From an uncultured Porphyromonadaceae bacterium (GTDB lineage: Bacteria; Bacteroidota; Bacteroidia; Bacteroidales; Muribaculaceae), in NCBI GenBank assembly GCA_947175605.1, contig CAMWNH010000014.1, positions 1 to 35,592 of the forward strand: DNA of 35,592 nucleotides, given 5' to 3'. The notes beneath the pieces are model-generated. The model searched no databases. It saw nothing but the letters and a program-made list of their open reading frames with translations, and had not been told where the DNA came from. A program made the translations under genes and the position numbers. Below, piece by piece: positions 24,790 through 31,186 of the stretch. Position 1 is the first letter of the stretch; each line of letters begins with the position of its first letter.

Positions 24790-25884
24790 ATGAAGAAATT
24801 TTTCAAGATCCTGCTTCGAGTGCTGGTGGTTCTCATTTTCATCGGCACATTTGTCTACCTCTATCTCAACTCCCGCGAGAAGGAGGACGTCTACGAAACC
24901 GTCGAACCGCAGACAAGCGATGTCGAGCGCACGACCGTGCTTACCGGCAACATCGAGCCCCGCGACGAAATCGAAATCAAACCACAGATTTCCGGCATCA
25001 TCAGCGAAATTCTCGTCGAGGCCGGCGACCACGTCAACAACGGCGACATTATAGCCCGCATCAAGATCATCCCCGAAGAAATGCAGCTTTCGAGTGCCGA
25101 AAGCCGCGTGCGCTCCGCTGAAATCAACCTCGAGAAAGCCCGTCTCACATACGAACGTACAAAAGCTCTGTACGATAAGAAATACGAGAGTCGCGAGCGC
25201 TACGAGGCCGACCTCGCCGCCTTCCGCAGCGCCGAGGAAGATCTTATGCAGGCGCGCGACCAACTCACAATCGTGCGCGACGGTGTATCTGCAGCCAACG
25301 CCCAGGGCTCGAACACGCTCGTGCGCTCCACCGTCACGGGCATCGTGCTCGACGTGCCCGTTAAAGTCGGCAGCTCCGTCATTCAGTCCAATACCTTCAA
25401 CGACGGCACAACAATAGCCAAAGTCGCCGATATGACGGACCTCATCTTCAAAGGCAAGATCGACGAAACGGAAGTCGACCTGCTGCGCGAAGGAATGGAC
25501 GTGCGCATATCGGTCGGAGCCATCGCCAACAGCGACTATCCTGCACGCGTGGAAAAAATCGCACCCATGGCCACAAACAACAACGGCACGAACACATTCG
25601 AAGTGAAAGCCGCGCTCGACGGCGTGGACACAGCCAAACTCCGCGCCGGATACAGCGCAAATGCCACTGTCATCCTCGAACGTGCCTCGCAGGCTCTCGT
25701 CATCCCCGAAAGCGTCATCGAATATACGGGCGACTCCGCCTTCGTCTACATCCTCGAGGAAGGCTCGGATCCCCAGAAGTTCACGCGTCAGGCTGTCAGC
25801 ACCGGCATTTCCGACGGCATCAATGTTGAAATCCGCGATGCCGCCCCCATCGCCGGACGCAAGCTCCGCTCTCGCAAAATCTGA
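24790..25884 (+). CDS. Periplasmic adaptor subunit (HlyD/MacA-like, locus B)
   Basis: A 364-residue membrane fusion protein with one N-terminal TM anchor (about residues 6-26). The lipoyl halves are near I-L-V-E-A-G-D-H-V-N-N-G-D-I-I and R-S-T-V-T-G-I-V-L. A coiled-coil hairpin lies between them (about 95-165), shorter than in locus A. Beta-barrel and membrane-proximal domains follow. The last 15 residues (I-A-G-R-K-L-R-S-R-K-I) are unusually basic compared with the usual G-x-x-V-x-x ending; I checked the next frame and found no better continuation, so I keep the protein as read. It lies 40 nt after the permeases and 18 nt before the TolC-like gene. Confidence 0.88.
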   Translation: MKKFFKILLRVLVVLIFIGTFVYLYLNSREKEDVYETVEPQTSDVERTTVLTGNIEPRDEIEIKPQISGIISEILVEAGDHVNNGDIIARIKIIPEEMQLSSAESRVRSAEINLEKARLTYERTKALYDKKYESRERYEADLAAFRSAEEDLMQARDQLTIVRDGVSAANAQGSNTLVRSTVTGIVLDVPVKVGSSVIQSNTFNDGTTIAKVADMTDLIFKGKIDETEVDLLREGMDVRISVGAIANSDYPARVEKIAPMATNNNGTNTFEVKAALDGVDTAKLRAGYSANATVILERASQALVIPESVIEYTGDSAFVYILEEGSDPQKFTRQAVSTGISDGINVEIRDAAPIAGRKLRSRKI

Positions 25885-25902
25885 TTTAACGCCTTCACCT
25901 CC

Positions 25903-27204
25903 ATGAAACTGAAATACATAAGCATACTCCCCCTTGCCGCCCTCGCCTTCGGCGCTTCGGCCGAGACCTGGACACTCGAGCAGTGCGTGGACTATGCGCT
26001 CAGCCACAATATATCCGTGCGCTCCGCGCAGCTCCGCATTGCCGATGCCGAAAACTCCCTCACCTCCGCAAAGGATGCGTTCTTACCCTCGCTTGACGCG
26101 TCGGCATCACAAAGCTTCAACTTCGGACGCGGACTGACATCCGAAAACACCTATGCCAACCGTAATACATCCAATTTCCAGTGGGGTGCGAATATGAGCC
26201 TGCCTCTTTTTCAAGGCACGAGGGAATACCACCGGCTCAAAGTTGCTCGGCTGTCGTTGAGTCAGATGCTTCTCGAGCACGAGGCCACCAGGGATAATGT
26301 GGTGCTGAACGTCATTACCCAGTATCTCCAAGTGCTCTACTGCAAGGAAGTGGAGCGCAGCGCCGGATCGCAGGCCGGATACTCCGCCTTCGAAGTCGAG
26401 CGCCAGAAAACCCTGCTCGCCGAAGGGCGTATCCCCGAGGCCGATCTATACGATGCAGAAGCGCAGGCGGCGCGGGATAATCTTCAGCTCGTCGAGGCCC
26501 GCAACGACACGCAGATAGCACTGGTGAATCTTGCCAACCTGCTTCTGCTTCAGGGAACCTCTGACTTCGATGTGGCGCCCCTGCCCGAAGGCGAACCACT
26601 CCTGCCCGGAGCCGACGCCGTCTACGCGGAAGCCCTCACCATAAATCACAGCCTGCTCGGTGCACGCGAAGCCCTCCGTGTGGCTGATGCCAATATCAGC
26701 CTTGCCAAGAGCGGCTACATGCCCACTCTTAGCTTCAACGCCGGAATCGGATCATCCTACTACCGACTCAGCGGTCTTCCCAACGAGGCATTTTCACAAC
26801 AGATGCGCCACAACTATTCCACATATCTGGGATTTTCCCTGCGTGTGCCCATCTTCGACGGATTCTCAACACGCAACAGTGTTCGCTCGGCTCGTATCAA
26901 CCGCCTGTCCGCAGAACTTCAGGTCGAACAGCAGCAAAGCCGGCTCTACACCGACATCCAGCTTGCATACCGTCAGGCCTTAGGCGCGCGCGAGCGTTAT
27001 AATGCATCCTTTGAAACCCTTGAAAAGACAAGACTATCCTTCGATGCTACACGCGAGAAATACTCGCTTGGCCGTGCAACCCCTCAGGATTTTGAAATCG
27101 CTAAAAACAACCTGTTCCGCACGGAAGTAAGCCTCATACAAGCTCGATTTGAATATCTGATGCGCTACCGCATCCTCCAGTTCTATCGCACAAACCGCAT
27201 TTGA
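25903..27204 (+). CDS. TolC-family outer membrane efflux protein (locus B)
   Basis: A 433-residue outer membrane factor with a signal peptide (residues 1-20, ending G-A-S-A). The mature protein opens W-T-L-E-Q-C-V-D-Y-A-L-S-H-N, a very typical TolC-family beginning in Bacteroidetes. The segments S-Q-S-F-N-F-G-R-G and 'GFSLRVPIFDGFSTRNSV' mark the two repeats. Long helices rich in Glu, Gln, Ala and Arg build the periplasmic tunnel. It closes efflux locus B and is followed by an inverted repeat that may end the transcript. Confidence 0.9.
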   Translation: MKLKYISILPLAALAFGASAETWTLEQCVDYALSHNISVRSAQLRIADAENSLTSAKDAFLPSLDASASQSFNFGRGLTSENTYANRNTSNFQWGANMSLPLFQGTREYHRLKVARLSLSQMLLEHEATRDNVVLNVITQYLQVLYCKEVERSAGSQAGYSAFEVERQKTLLAEGRIPEADLYDAEAQAARDNLQLVEARNDTQIALVNLANLLLLQGTSDFDVAPLPEGEPLLPGADAVYAEALTINHSLLGAREALRVADANISLAKSGYMPTLSFNAGIGSSYYRLSGLPNEAFSQQMRHNYSTYLGFSLRVPIFDGFSTRNSVRSARINRLSAELQVEQQQSRLYTDIQLAYRQALGARERYNASFETLEKTRLSFDATREKYSLGRATPQDFEIAKNNLFRTEVSLIQARFEYLMRYRILQFYRTNRI

Positions 27205-27230
27205 TTAGTTGCTCTGCTCTCTCCTGTCTT

Positions 27231-27268
27231 AAGCCCCGTTTTTGTTCAAAAAAACATCAACGGGGCTT
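27231..27268. terminator. Inverted repeat closing efflux locus B
   Basis: A perfect 10-bp stem (aagccccgtt 27231-27240; aacggggctt 27259-27268) with an 18-nt loop lies 27 nt after the TolC-like stop. No clean T-tract follows, so termination is likely but unproven. Confidence 0.55.
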
Positions 27269-27335
27269 GTTACATATGTGTTACATTTAGCGCACAATTT
27301 CGATAACCAACCCCTGATGTAACAATTGTGTAACA
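27268..27335. repeat. Symmetric array of TGTTACA / TGTAACA heptamers
   Basis: TGTTACA occurs at 27268-27274 and 27279-27285; its reverse complement TGTAACA occurs at 27318-27324 and 27329-27335. In each pair the copies are 11 bp apart, and the two pairs face each other. It lies about 90-160 bp upstream of the sigma factor promoter and could be an operator array or a long RNA hairpin. Confidence 0.6.
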
Positions 27336-27402
27336 ATTTTGTCAATTTTTATATCTCTATCTATCAAGTATTTACACACACAAACCGCCAAAACACCGCT
27401 AA

Positions 27403-27416
27403 TTAACTTTCGTTAA
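27403..27416. promoter_or_regulatory. TTAAC/GTTAA inverted repeat upstream of the sigma promoter
   Basis: TTAAC (27403-27407) and GTTAA (27412-27416) are separated by 4 nt and lie about 10 bp before the -33 element. A possible small operator; support is modest. Confidence 0.3.
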
Positions 27417-27425
27417 CATTAAAAA

Positions 27426-27457
27426 CTTGCACACCGGGGATTTTGGGCGTAATTTTG
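27426..27457 (+). promoter_or_regulatory. Promoter of the stand-alone sigma factor
   Basis: CTTG at 27426-27429 and TAATTTTG at 27450-27457, 20 nt apart, fit the Bacteroidetes consensus with one -33 mismatch. The leader to the ATG at 27519 would be about 55 nt. The whole 27205-27518 gap contains no gene that I can support. Confidence 0.65.
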
Positions 27458-27518
27458 AGCGTCGAACAACAAAAGACACCTCAAAAATTTAATTCTAACT
27501 CCTCAAAATTTCAAAGTT

Positions 27519-28022
27519 ATGGCAAGCGCAAAATTCCAAAATAATCTCATGAGCCTTCAGTCCAATATGCTTAACTTCGCATATATGTTAACATCTAATC
27601 GCGATGATGCTTACGATCTCTTGCAGGATACAACTCTCAAGGCTCTCGATAACGAATCCAAATATGAAGAAGGTACAAATCTCAAAGGTTGGGTATTCAC
27701 AATCATGAGAAACCTTTTCATCAACAACTACCGTCGCGCATCCCGTGCTGCTACTGTAGTCGACACTACCGACAACCAATATCTTATTAATATATCCGCC
27801 GAATCCGCACAGGAAACTCCCGACGGCACTTTCACCGCTAACGAAATCACCGACGCCATCAATGCTTTCTCCGACGAATACCGCATCCCATTCTCAATGC
27901 ACGTTGCAGGTTATAAGTATGAAGAAATCGCTGAAGAAATGAATCTCCCCCTCGGCACCGTAAAGAGCCGCATCTTCTCCGCTCGCAAGCGTCTCCAGGA
28001 ACGTTTCGCCGACTACCGCTGA
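27519..28022 (+). CDS. ECF-type sigma-70 factor, stand-alone
   Basis: A 167-residue sigma factor with region 2 (about residues 12-75: 'DDAYDLLQDTTLKAL', L-K-G-W-V-F-T-I-M-R-N-L-F-I-N-N-Y-R-R) and region 4 (about 108-163: Y-K-Y-E-E-I-A-E-E-M-N-L-P-L-G-T-V-K-S-R-I-F-S-A-R-K-R-L). It closely resembles the small, widely conserved ECF factor of Bacteroidales that has no anti-sigma gene next to it. It is monocistronic between its own promoter and a strong terminator. The long AT-rich upstream region with repeated heptamers suggests that its control is mainly transcriptional. Its regulon is unknown from this window. Confidence 0.9.
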   Translation: MASAKFQNNLMSLQSNMLNFAYMLTSNRDDAYDLLQDTTLKALDNESKYEEGTNLKGWVFTIMRNLFINNYRRASRAATVVDTTDNQYLINISAESAQETPDGTFTANEITDAINAFSDEYRIPFSMHVAGYKYEEIAEEMNLPLGTVKSRIFSARKRLQERFADYR

Positions 28023-28100
28023 AAATAATCCTACTTAAAACATATCGAAAGACAAGACATTAGAGCAATTCAATCCATTTTAGAATATTGCGACTTACCA

Positions 28101-28132
28101 CAGGCTGCGCCTTCGCGCAGCCTGATTTTTTT
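28101..28132 (+). terminator. Terminator after the stand-alone sigma factor
   Basis: A perfect 10-bp stem (caggctgcgc 28101-28110; gcgcagcctg 28115-28124) with a CTTC tetraloop is followed by seven T (28126-28132). Confidence 0.85.
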
Positions 28133-28133
28133 G

Positions 28134-28141
28134 TATATTTG
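28134..28141 (+). promoter_or_regulatory. -7 box of the GH51 gene, fused to the terminator T-tract
   Basis: TATATTTG at 28134-28141 directly follows the T-tract and ends 4 nt before the ATG at 28146. No convincing -33 TTG is seen; the expected position lies in the terminator loop. Confidence 0.5.
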
Positions 28142-28145
28142 CAAC

Positions 28146-30113
28146 ATGAAACCTAAAGCCATCGCATCTTTCATACTACTCTCGACTTTTGCGCTGTCAT
28201 TGCACGCAAACATCCATACATTCGACATCGACGCATCCGCTCCGGGTGTTCCCGTTCCGCCCACCCTTTACGGCGTGTTCTTCGAGGACATCAACTTTGC
28301 AGCCGACGGAGGCCTGTATGCTGAACAGATCAAAAACCGCTCATTCGAGTTTCCTCAGCATCTGATGGGATGGCAAACATTCGGCAACGTAGAGCTCCAC
28401 GACGACGGCCCCTTCGAGCGTAATCCACACTATGTGCGCCTCACCCCTCCCGACCACCATGCAAAACTCACAGGCCTCACCAACGAAGGCTTTTTCGGTA
28501 TCGGACTCGAACGCGACTCAACATACCGCTTCAGCGTGTGGGCGCGCACGCTAACGGGCAATCATACCGCACATCTGCGCGTAGAGCTCGTCGACCCCGC
28601 ATCCGCTAAGGACACCCAAGTACTCGCTTCATCACGCCTCATCATCGACTCGCCCGTGTGGAAGCGCTACGAAACCACATTAAAGCCCGATGACACATGC
28701 CCTACCGCCCGGCTACGCGTTATACTTGACAGCCGCGACTGCACTCTCGACCTCGAGCACCTTTCGCTATTTCCCGCCGCGACATGGCGCAATCAGGAAA
28801 ATGAACTCCGAGCTGATCTGGCACAAATGCTCTTCGACCTCCGTCCCGGCGTATTGCGTTTCCCCGGAGGATGCATCGTCGAAGGCACCGACACCCACAC
28901 ACGCTACAAATGGAAGGAAAGCGTCGGCCCCGTGGAAAACCGTCCCACAAACGAAAACCGATGGCGCGACTGCTTCGACTTCCGACTCTATCCCGACTAC
29001 TACCAGAGCTACGGACTGGGATTCTACGAATTTTTTCGGCTTGCCGAAGATCTCGGGGCCGAACCCGTGCCGGTGGTTAGTGTCGGCCTGGCATGTCAGT
29101 TCCAGAACCAACCGGCCGAACAGCCATCCGTCGAATCTCTCGACGAATACATTAGCGATGCTCTCGATCTTATCGAATTTGCCAATGGTCCTGCCGAGTC
29201 CACATGGGGTGCCGTGCGCGCCCGGATGGGCCATTCCGAACCCTTCAACATGAAATATCTCGGCTTAGGCAACGAGCAATGGGGCAGTGAATACATCGAA
29301 CGGCTCGAGACCTTCATCACACGCCTACGGTATGAGCACCCCGAAATCCGGATCATAGGTTCCTCCGGTCCATATAGCAGCGGCCCGGATTTCGACTACC
29401 TCTGGCCTGAAATGCGCCGTCTGAATGTCGATTTGGTCGACGAACACAACTACAGCGATAAAGATTTTTTCCTCTCGCAGGCCAATCGCTTCGACTCCTA
29501 CGACCGCAACGGACCAAAGATATTTGCCGGAGAATATGCCTGTCACCCCAAAGGCAAAAAATACAACCACTTCGAAGCCGCGCTGTGCGAGAGCGCATTC
29601 ATGACCGGACTCGAACGCAATGCCGATATCGTAGAAATGGCCACATATGCTCCACTCCTCGCTCACGTCGACGGATGGCAATGGCGCCCCGACATGATCT
29701 GGTTCGACAACCTCCGCGCCATGCCCACAAGCAGCTACCACGTTCAGAAGCTATTCTCCAACAATCGCGGCACCCACGTCCTCCCTCTCACCATGAACGG
29801 ACAACCGGTAGCCGGACAGGACAGCCTGTATGCAAGCGCCGTAGCCGATAAAAACAACAATAGCATCATCGTAAAAGTCGTAAACACAGCATCCGGTTCT
29901 AAGGAACTACACATAAACCTTGCCGGACTCGAAAAAGCTCCCGTCGGAGGTCGGATCATCACACTCACGAGCGGAGACCTCGATGCCGAAAACACCCTCG
30001 ACAATCCCAATATACTCACCCCCGTCGAAACACCCCTCCAACCCATCATAGACACAAGATACACCGGCTCCGTACCACCTCATAGCCTCTCCGTACTGAT
30101 CTTCGAACAATAA
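28146..30113 (+). CDS. GH51 alpha-L-arabinofuranosidase
   Basis: A 655-residue secreted glycosidase that removes arabinofuranosyl side chains from arabinoxylan or arabinan. The signal peptide is residues 1-20 (cleavage after L-H-A). The N-terminal strand Y-G-V-F-F-E-D-I-N-F and a CBM4/9-like beta-sandwich (about 85-210) precede the (beta/alpha)8 barrel. The acid/base is Glu377 in L-G-N-E-Q-W-G, and the nucleophile is Glu463 in F-A-G-E-Y-A. A C-terminal beta domain of the GH51 type follows. ATG at 28146 is chosen over an in-frame TTG 15 nt upstream, because that TTG lies in the terminator/promoter region and the signal peptide begins at the ATG. The proximity of CE1 and GH3 genes supports a role in hemicellulose use. 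Confidence 0.94.
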   Translation: MKPKAIASFILLSTFALSLHANIHTFDIDASAPGVPVPPTLYGVFFEDINFAADGGLYAEQIKNRSFEFPQHLMGWQTFGNVELHDDGPFERNPHYVRLTPPDHHAKLTGLTNEGFFGIGLERDSTYRFSVWARTLTGNHTAHLRVELVDPASAKDTQVLASSRLIIDSPVWKRYETTLKPDDTCPTARLRVILDSRDCTLDLEHLSLFPAATWRNQENELRADLAQMLFDLRPGVLRFPGGCIVEGTDTHTRYKWKESVGPVENRPTNENRWRDCFDFRLYPDYYQSYGLGFYEFFRLAEDLGAEPVPVVSVGLACQFQNQPAEQPSVESLDEYISDALDLIEFANGPAESTWGAVRARMGHSEPFNMKYLGLGNEQWGSEYIERLETFITRLRYEHPEIRIIGSSGPYSSGPDFDYLWPEMRRLNVDLVDEHNYSDKDFFLSQANRFDSYDRNGPKIFAGEYACHPKGKKYNHFEAALCESAFMTGLERNADIVEMATYAPLLAHVDGWQWRPDMIWFDNLRAMPTSSYHVQKLFSNNRGTHVLPLTMNGQPVAGQDSLYASAVADKNNNSIIVKVVNTASGSKELHINLAGLEKAPVGGRIITLTSGDLDAENTLDNPNILTPVETPLQPIIDTRYTGSVPPHSLSVLIFEQ

Positions 30114-30130
30114 TCCCGGTAGCCCCACCC

Positions 30131-30261
30131 GATGGGAATTTCAAAACACAGATGTTGCACATTTGTCCAGGCCTTGCTTTGGCTTGTTGAAACATAAATC
30201 TGTCAGATAGCGTGCGGGTGCTTGACGCATGTAGCGGAACACCTTTGTTTTGAATCTCCCC
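30131..30261. repeat. Imperfect inverted repeat flanking a ~130-bp intergenic element
   Basis: The segment around 30133-30155 and the reverse complement of about 30239-30261 agree at about 18 of 23 positions (core ttcaaaaca). The segment spans most of the gap after the GH51 gene and contains a small minus-strand frame. It might be a miniature mobile element or a structured transcript. Confidence 0.4.
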
Positions 30262-30284
30262 GAGACCTTAATTCCGTACCACAT
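30141..30284 (-). CDS. Possible 47-residue basic small protein
   Basis: A minus-strand frame from ATG at 30284-30282 to TGA at 30143-30141. It begins M-W-Y-G-I-K-V-S-G-R-F-K and ends C-A-T-S-V-F. It has 10 Lys/Arg against 2 Asp, no TM segment and no signal peptide. Start and upstream DNA are AT-rich, without a Shine-Dalgarno, as usual in this phylum. It overlaps the imperfect inverted repeat and its start lies beside the -33 box of the divergent promoter, so it may be only a chance frame in a repeated element. No family is recognised and expression is unproven. Confidence 0.3.
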   Translation of the reverse strand: MWYGIKVSGRFKTKVFRYMRQAPARYLTDLCFNKPKQGLDKCATSVF

Positions 30285-30289
30285 TTGAT

Positions 30290-30320
30290 TTTGTTATTTC
30301 GAATTATATTGCTACCTTTG
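30290..30320 (+). promoter_or_regulatory. Consensus promoter for the lipocalin-like lipoprotein
   Basis: TTTG at 30290-30293 and TACCTTTG at 30313-30320, 19 nt apart, match the consensus exactly. Transcription would start near 30325-30328 and give a leader of about 250 nt. Confidence 0.75.
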
Positions 30321-30324
30321 CAAT

Positions 30325-30340
30325 GTCATTCCGGAATGAC
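30325..30340. promoter_or_regulatory. 16-bp perfect palindrome at the predicted start site
   Basis: GTCATTCCGGAATGAC is a complete palindrome without a loop, starting 5 nt after the -7 box. Its place over the start site fits a repressor operator better than an RNA hairpin. Confidence 0.55.
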
Positions 30341-30380
30341 GCGACATATTAATTGAAGAAGAAGCGTTTTGCTTATCTTG

Positions 30381-30498
30381 CAGATGAAAACCTGAGAAAT
30401 TTTCAACACGAGCAAGAGATAACAGAGCGGTTCTCACGCTATAGCGTGGGCTACTGGTTCATATCTTTGCTCTAAGGTTTTCTCAGGACCGTCATCTG
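30381..30498 (+). ncRNA. Structured 5' leader RNA element (nested long-range helices)
   Basis: Pairings found by eye: cagatga (30381-30387) with tcatctg (30492-30498); cctgagaaa (30391-30399) with tttctcagg (30479-30487); gagcaa (30410-30415) with ttgctc (30467-30472), continued after a bulged G by agat (30417-30420) with atct (30463-30466). Inside is a 7-bp hairpin, 30433-30439 with 30444-30450, closed by a TATA tetraloop. All helices nest in the same order, a strong sign of a real RNA fold. The element lies between a consensus promoter and the lipoprotein start. A second hairpin, ggtct/agacc (30542-30562), precedes the ATG. It may be a cis-regulatory leader or an independent small RNA; no Rfam family is claimed. 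Confidence 0.6.
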
Positions 30499-30576
30499 AA
30501 GATGTGGCAAATTCAGTCCACGCTTCTGCATTTTCTAAACCGGTCTGTAGGGCTGAAAGACCATCTTTCAAAACCA

Positions 30577-30951
30577 ATGAAAACATTCAAAAACATCTCC
30601 TTATGGAGAATGATGATGTTGCTCATTGTTGCCTTGTCGGCTTCCATGGCAATTTCATCATGTTCAAAGGACAAGGACGATGATCCTTCGTCTTCCAATT
30701 CTAACTCAATTGTCGGCACATGGTATTTTGTAGAAGATGACGGCGAACTCGACTATGAGGACTGCTTTGTCTTCAAAAGCAACGGCACCTTCTCATGGTA
30801 TGACGATATGGGTTCCTACAGATTCAATGAAAAGACGAGCATGCTTGTGTTAGACTGGGATGAGTATGGCGAGGATGATCCGATTTACGTTGAATTCCTC
30901 GGGAAAAACATGATATATCTCGAAGACTACGGCGTTTACAAGAAAAAATAA
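30577..30951 (+). CDS. Small lipocalin-like lipoprotein
   Basis: A 124-residue predicted surface lipoprotein. The signal segment (residues 10-27) ends at Cys29 (A-I-S-S-C), followed by S-K-D-K-D-D-D, which fits a Bacteroidetes lipoprotein export signal to the cell surface. The mature domain starts I-V-G-T-W-Y-F, contains F-K-S-N-G-T-F-S-W and Y-R-F-N-E, and ends in short strands, as in the small lipocalin-like family of Bacteroides. ATG at 30577 is chosen; an in-frame ATG at 30502 would add 25 residues before the signal peptide and run through the leader. Ligand and role are unknown. It stands alone between a consensus promoter and a strong terminator. Confidence 0.72.
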   Translation: MKTFKNISLWRMMMLLIVALSASMAISSCSKDKDDDPSSSNSNSIVGTWYFVEDDGELDYEDCFVFKSNGTFSWYDDMGSYRFNEKTSMLVLDWDEYGEDDPIYVEFLGKNMIYLEDYGVYKKK

Positions 30952-31067
30952 ACTCATCTCTCAAAGCCGAAAAGCACTACAATTCAAAATTTAGGGCACA
31001 TGATCTCTCCTTCTTACCTCGGGCATCGCCAATAAAGATCCCAACACTAAATCACAAGCCCTTGACC

Positions 31068-31102
31068 ACACAGGCTGCCCCTCCGCGCAGCCTGTGTTTT
31101 TT
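31068..31102 (+). terminator. Terminator after the lipocalin-like gene
   Basis: A perfect 11-bp stem (acacaggctgc 31068-31078; gcagcctgtgt 31087-31097) with an 8-nt loop runs into six T. Its core resembles the terminator at 28101-28132. Confidence 0.82.
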
Positions 31103-31117
31103 ACGCCCCCTTTATCC

Positions 31118-31149
31118 CTTGCCATTTCAAACATATTAGACTATCTTTG
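31118..31149 (+). promoter_or_regulatory. Promoter of the four-helix-bundle gene
   Basis: CTTG at 31118-31121 and TATCTTTG at 31142-31149 are 20 nt apart. The leader to the ATG at 31187 is about 30 nt. Confidence 0.6.
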
Positions 31150-31186
31150 TGAATAGAAATATTATTTACATTTAGACGAATGTGGC

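Noticed and set aside
25830-25884. Possible frameshift at the end of the locus B adaptor
   Set aside because: The basic C-terminus looks odd, but the other frames give no better family ending and the TolC-like gene follows at normal spacing.
30323-30352. Nine-codon frame starting 2 nt after the -7 box at 30320
   Set aside because: Its ATG probably lies before the transcription start and it merely runs through the palindrome.
30462-30469. TATCTTTG motif within the structured leader
   Set aside because: It forms one side of a long helix and has no good -33 partner at the right distance; a promoter is possible but less likely.
30502-30576. Upstream in-frame ATG for the lipocalin-like protein
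   Set aside because: It would place 25 polar residues before the signal peptide; the lipoprotein signal fits the ATG at 30577.
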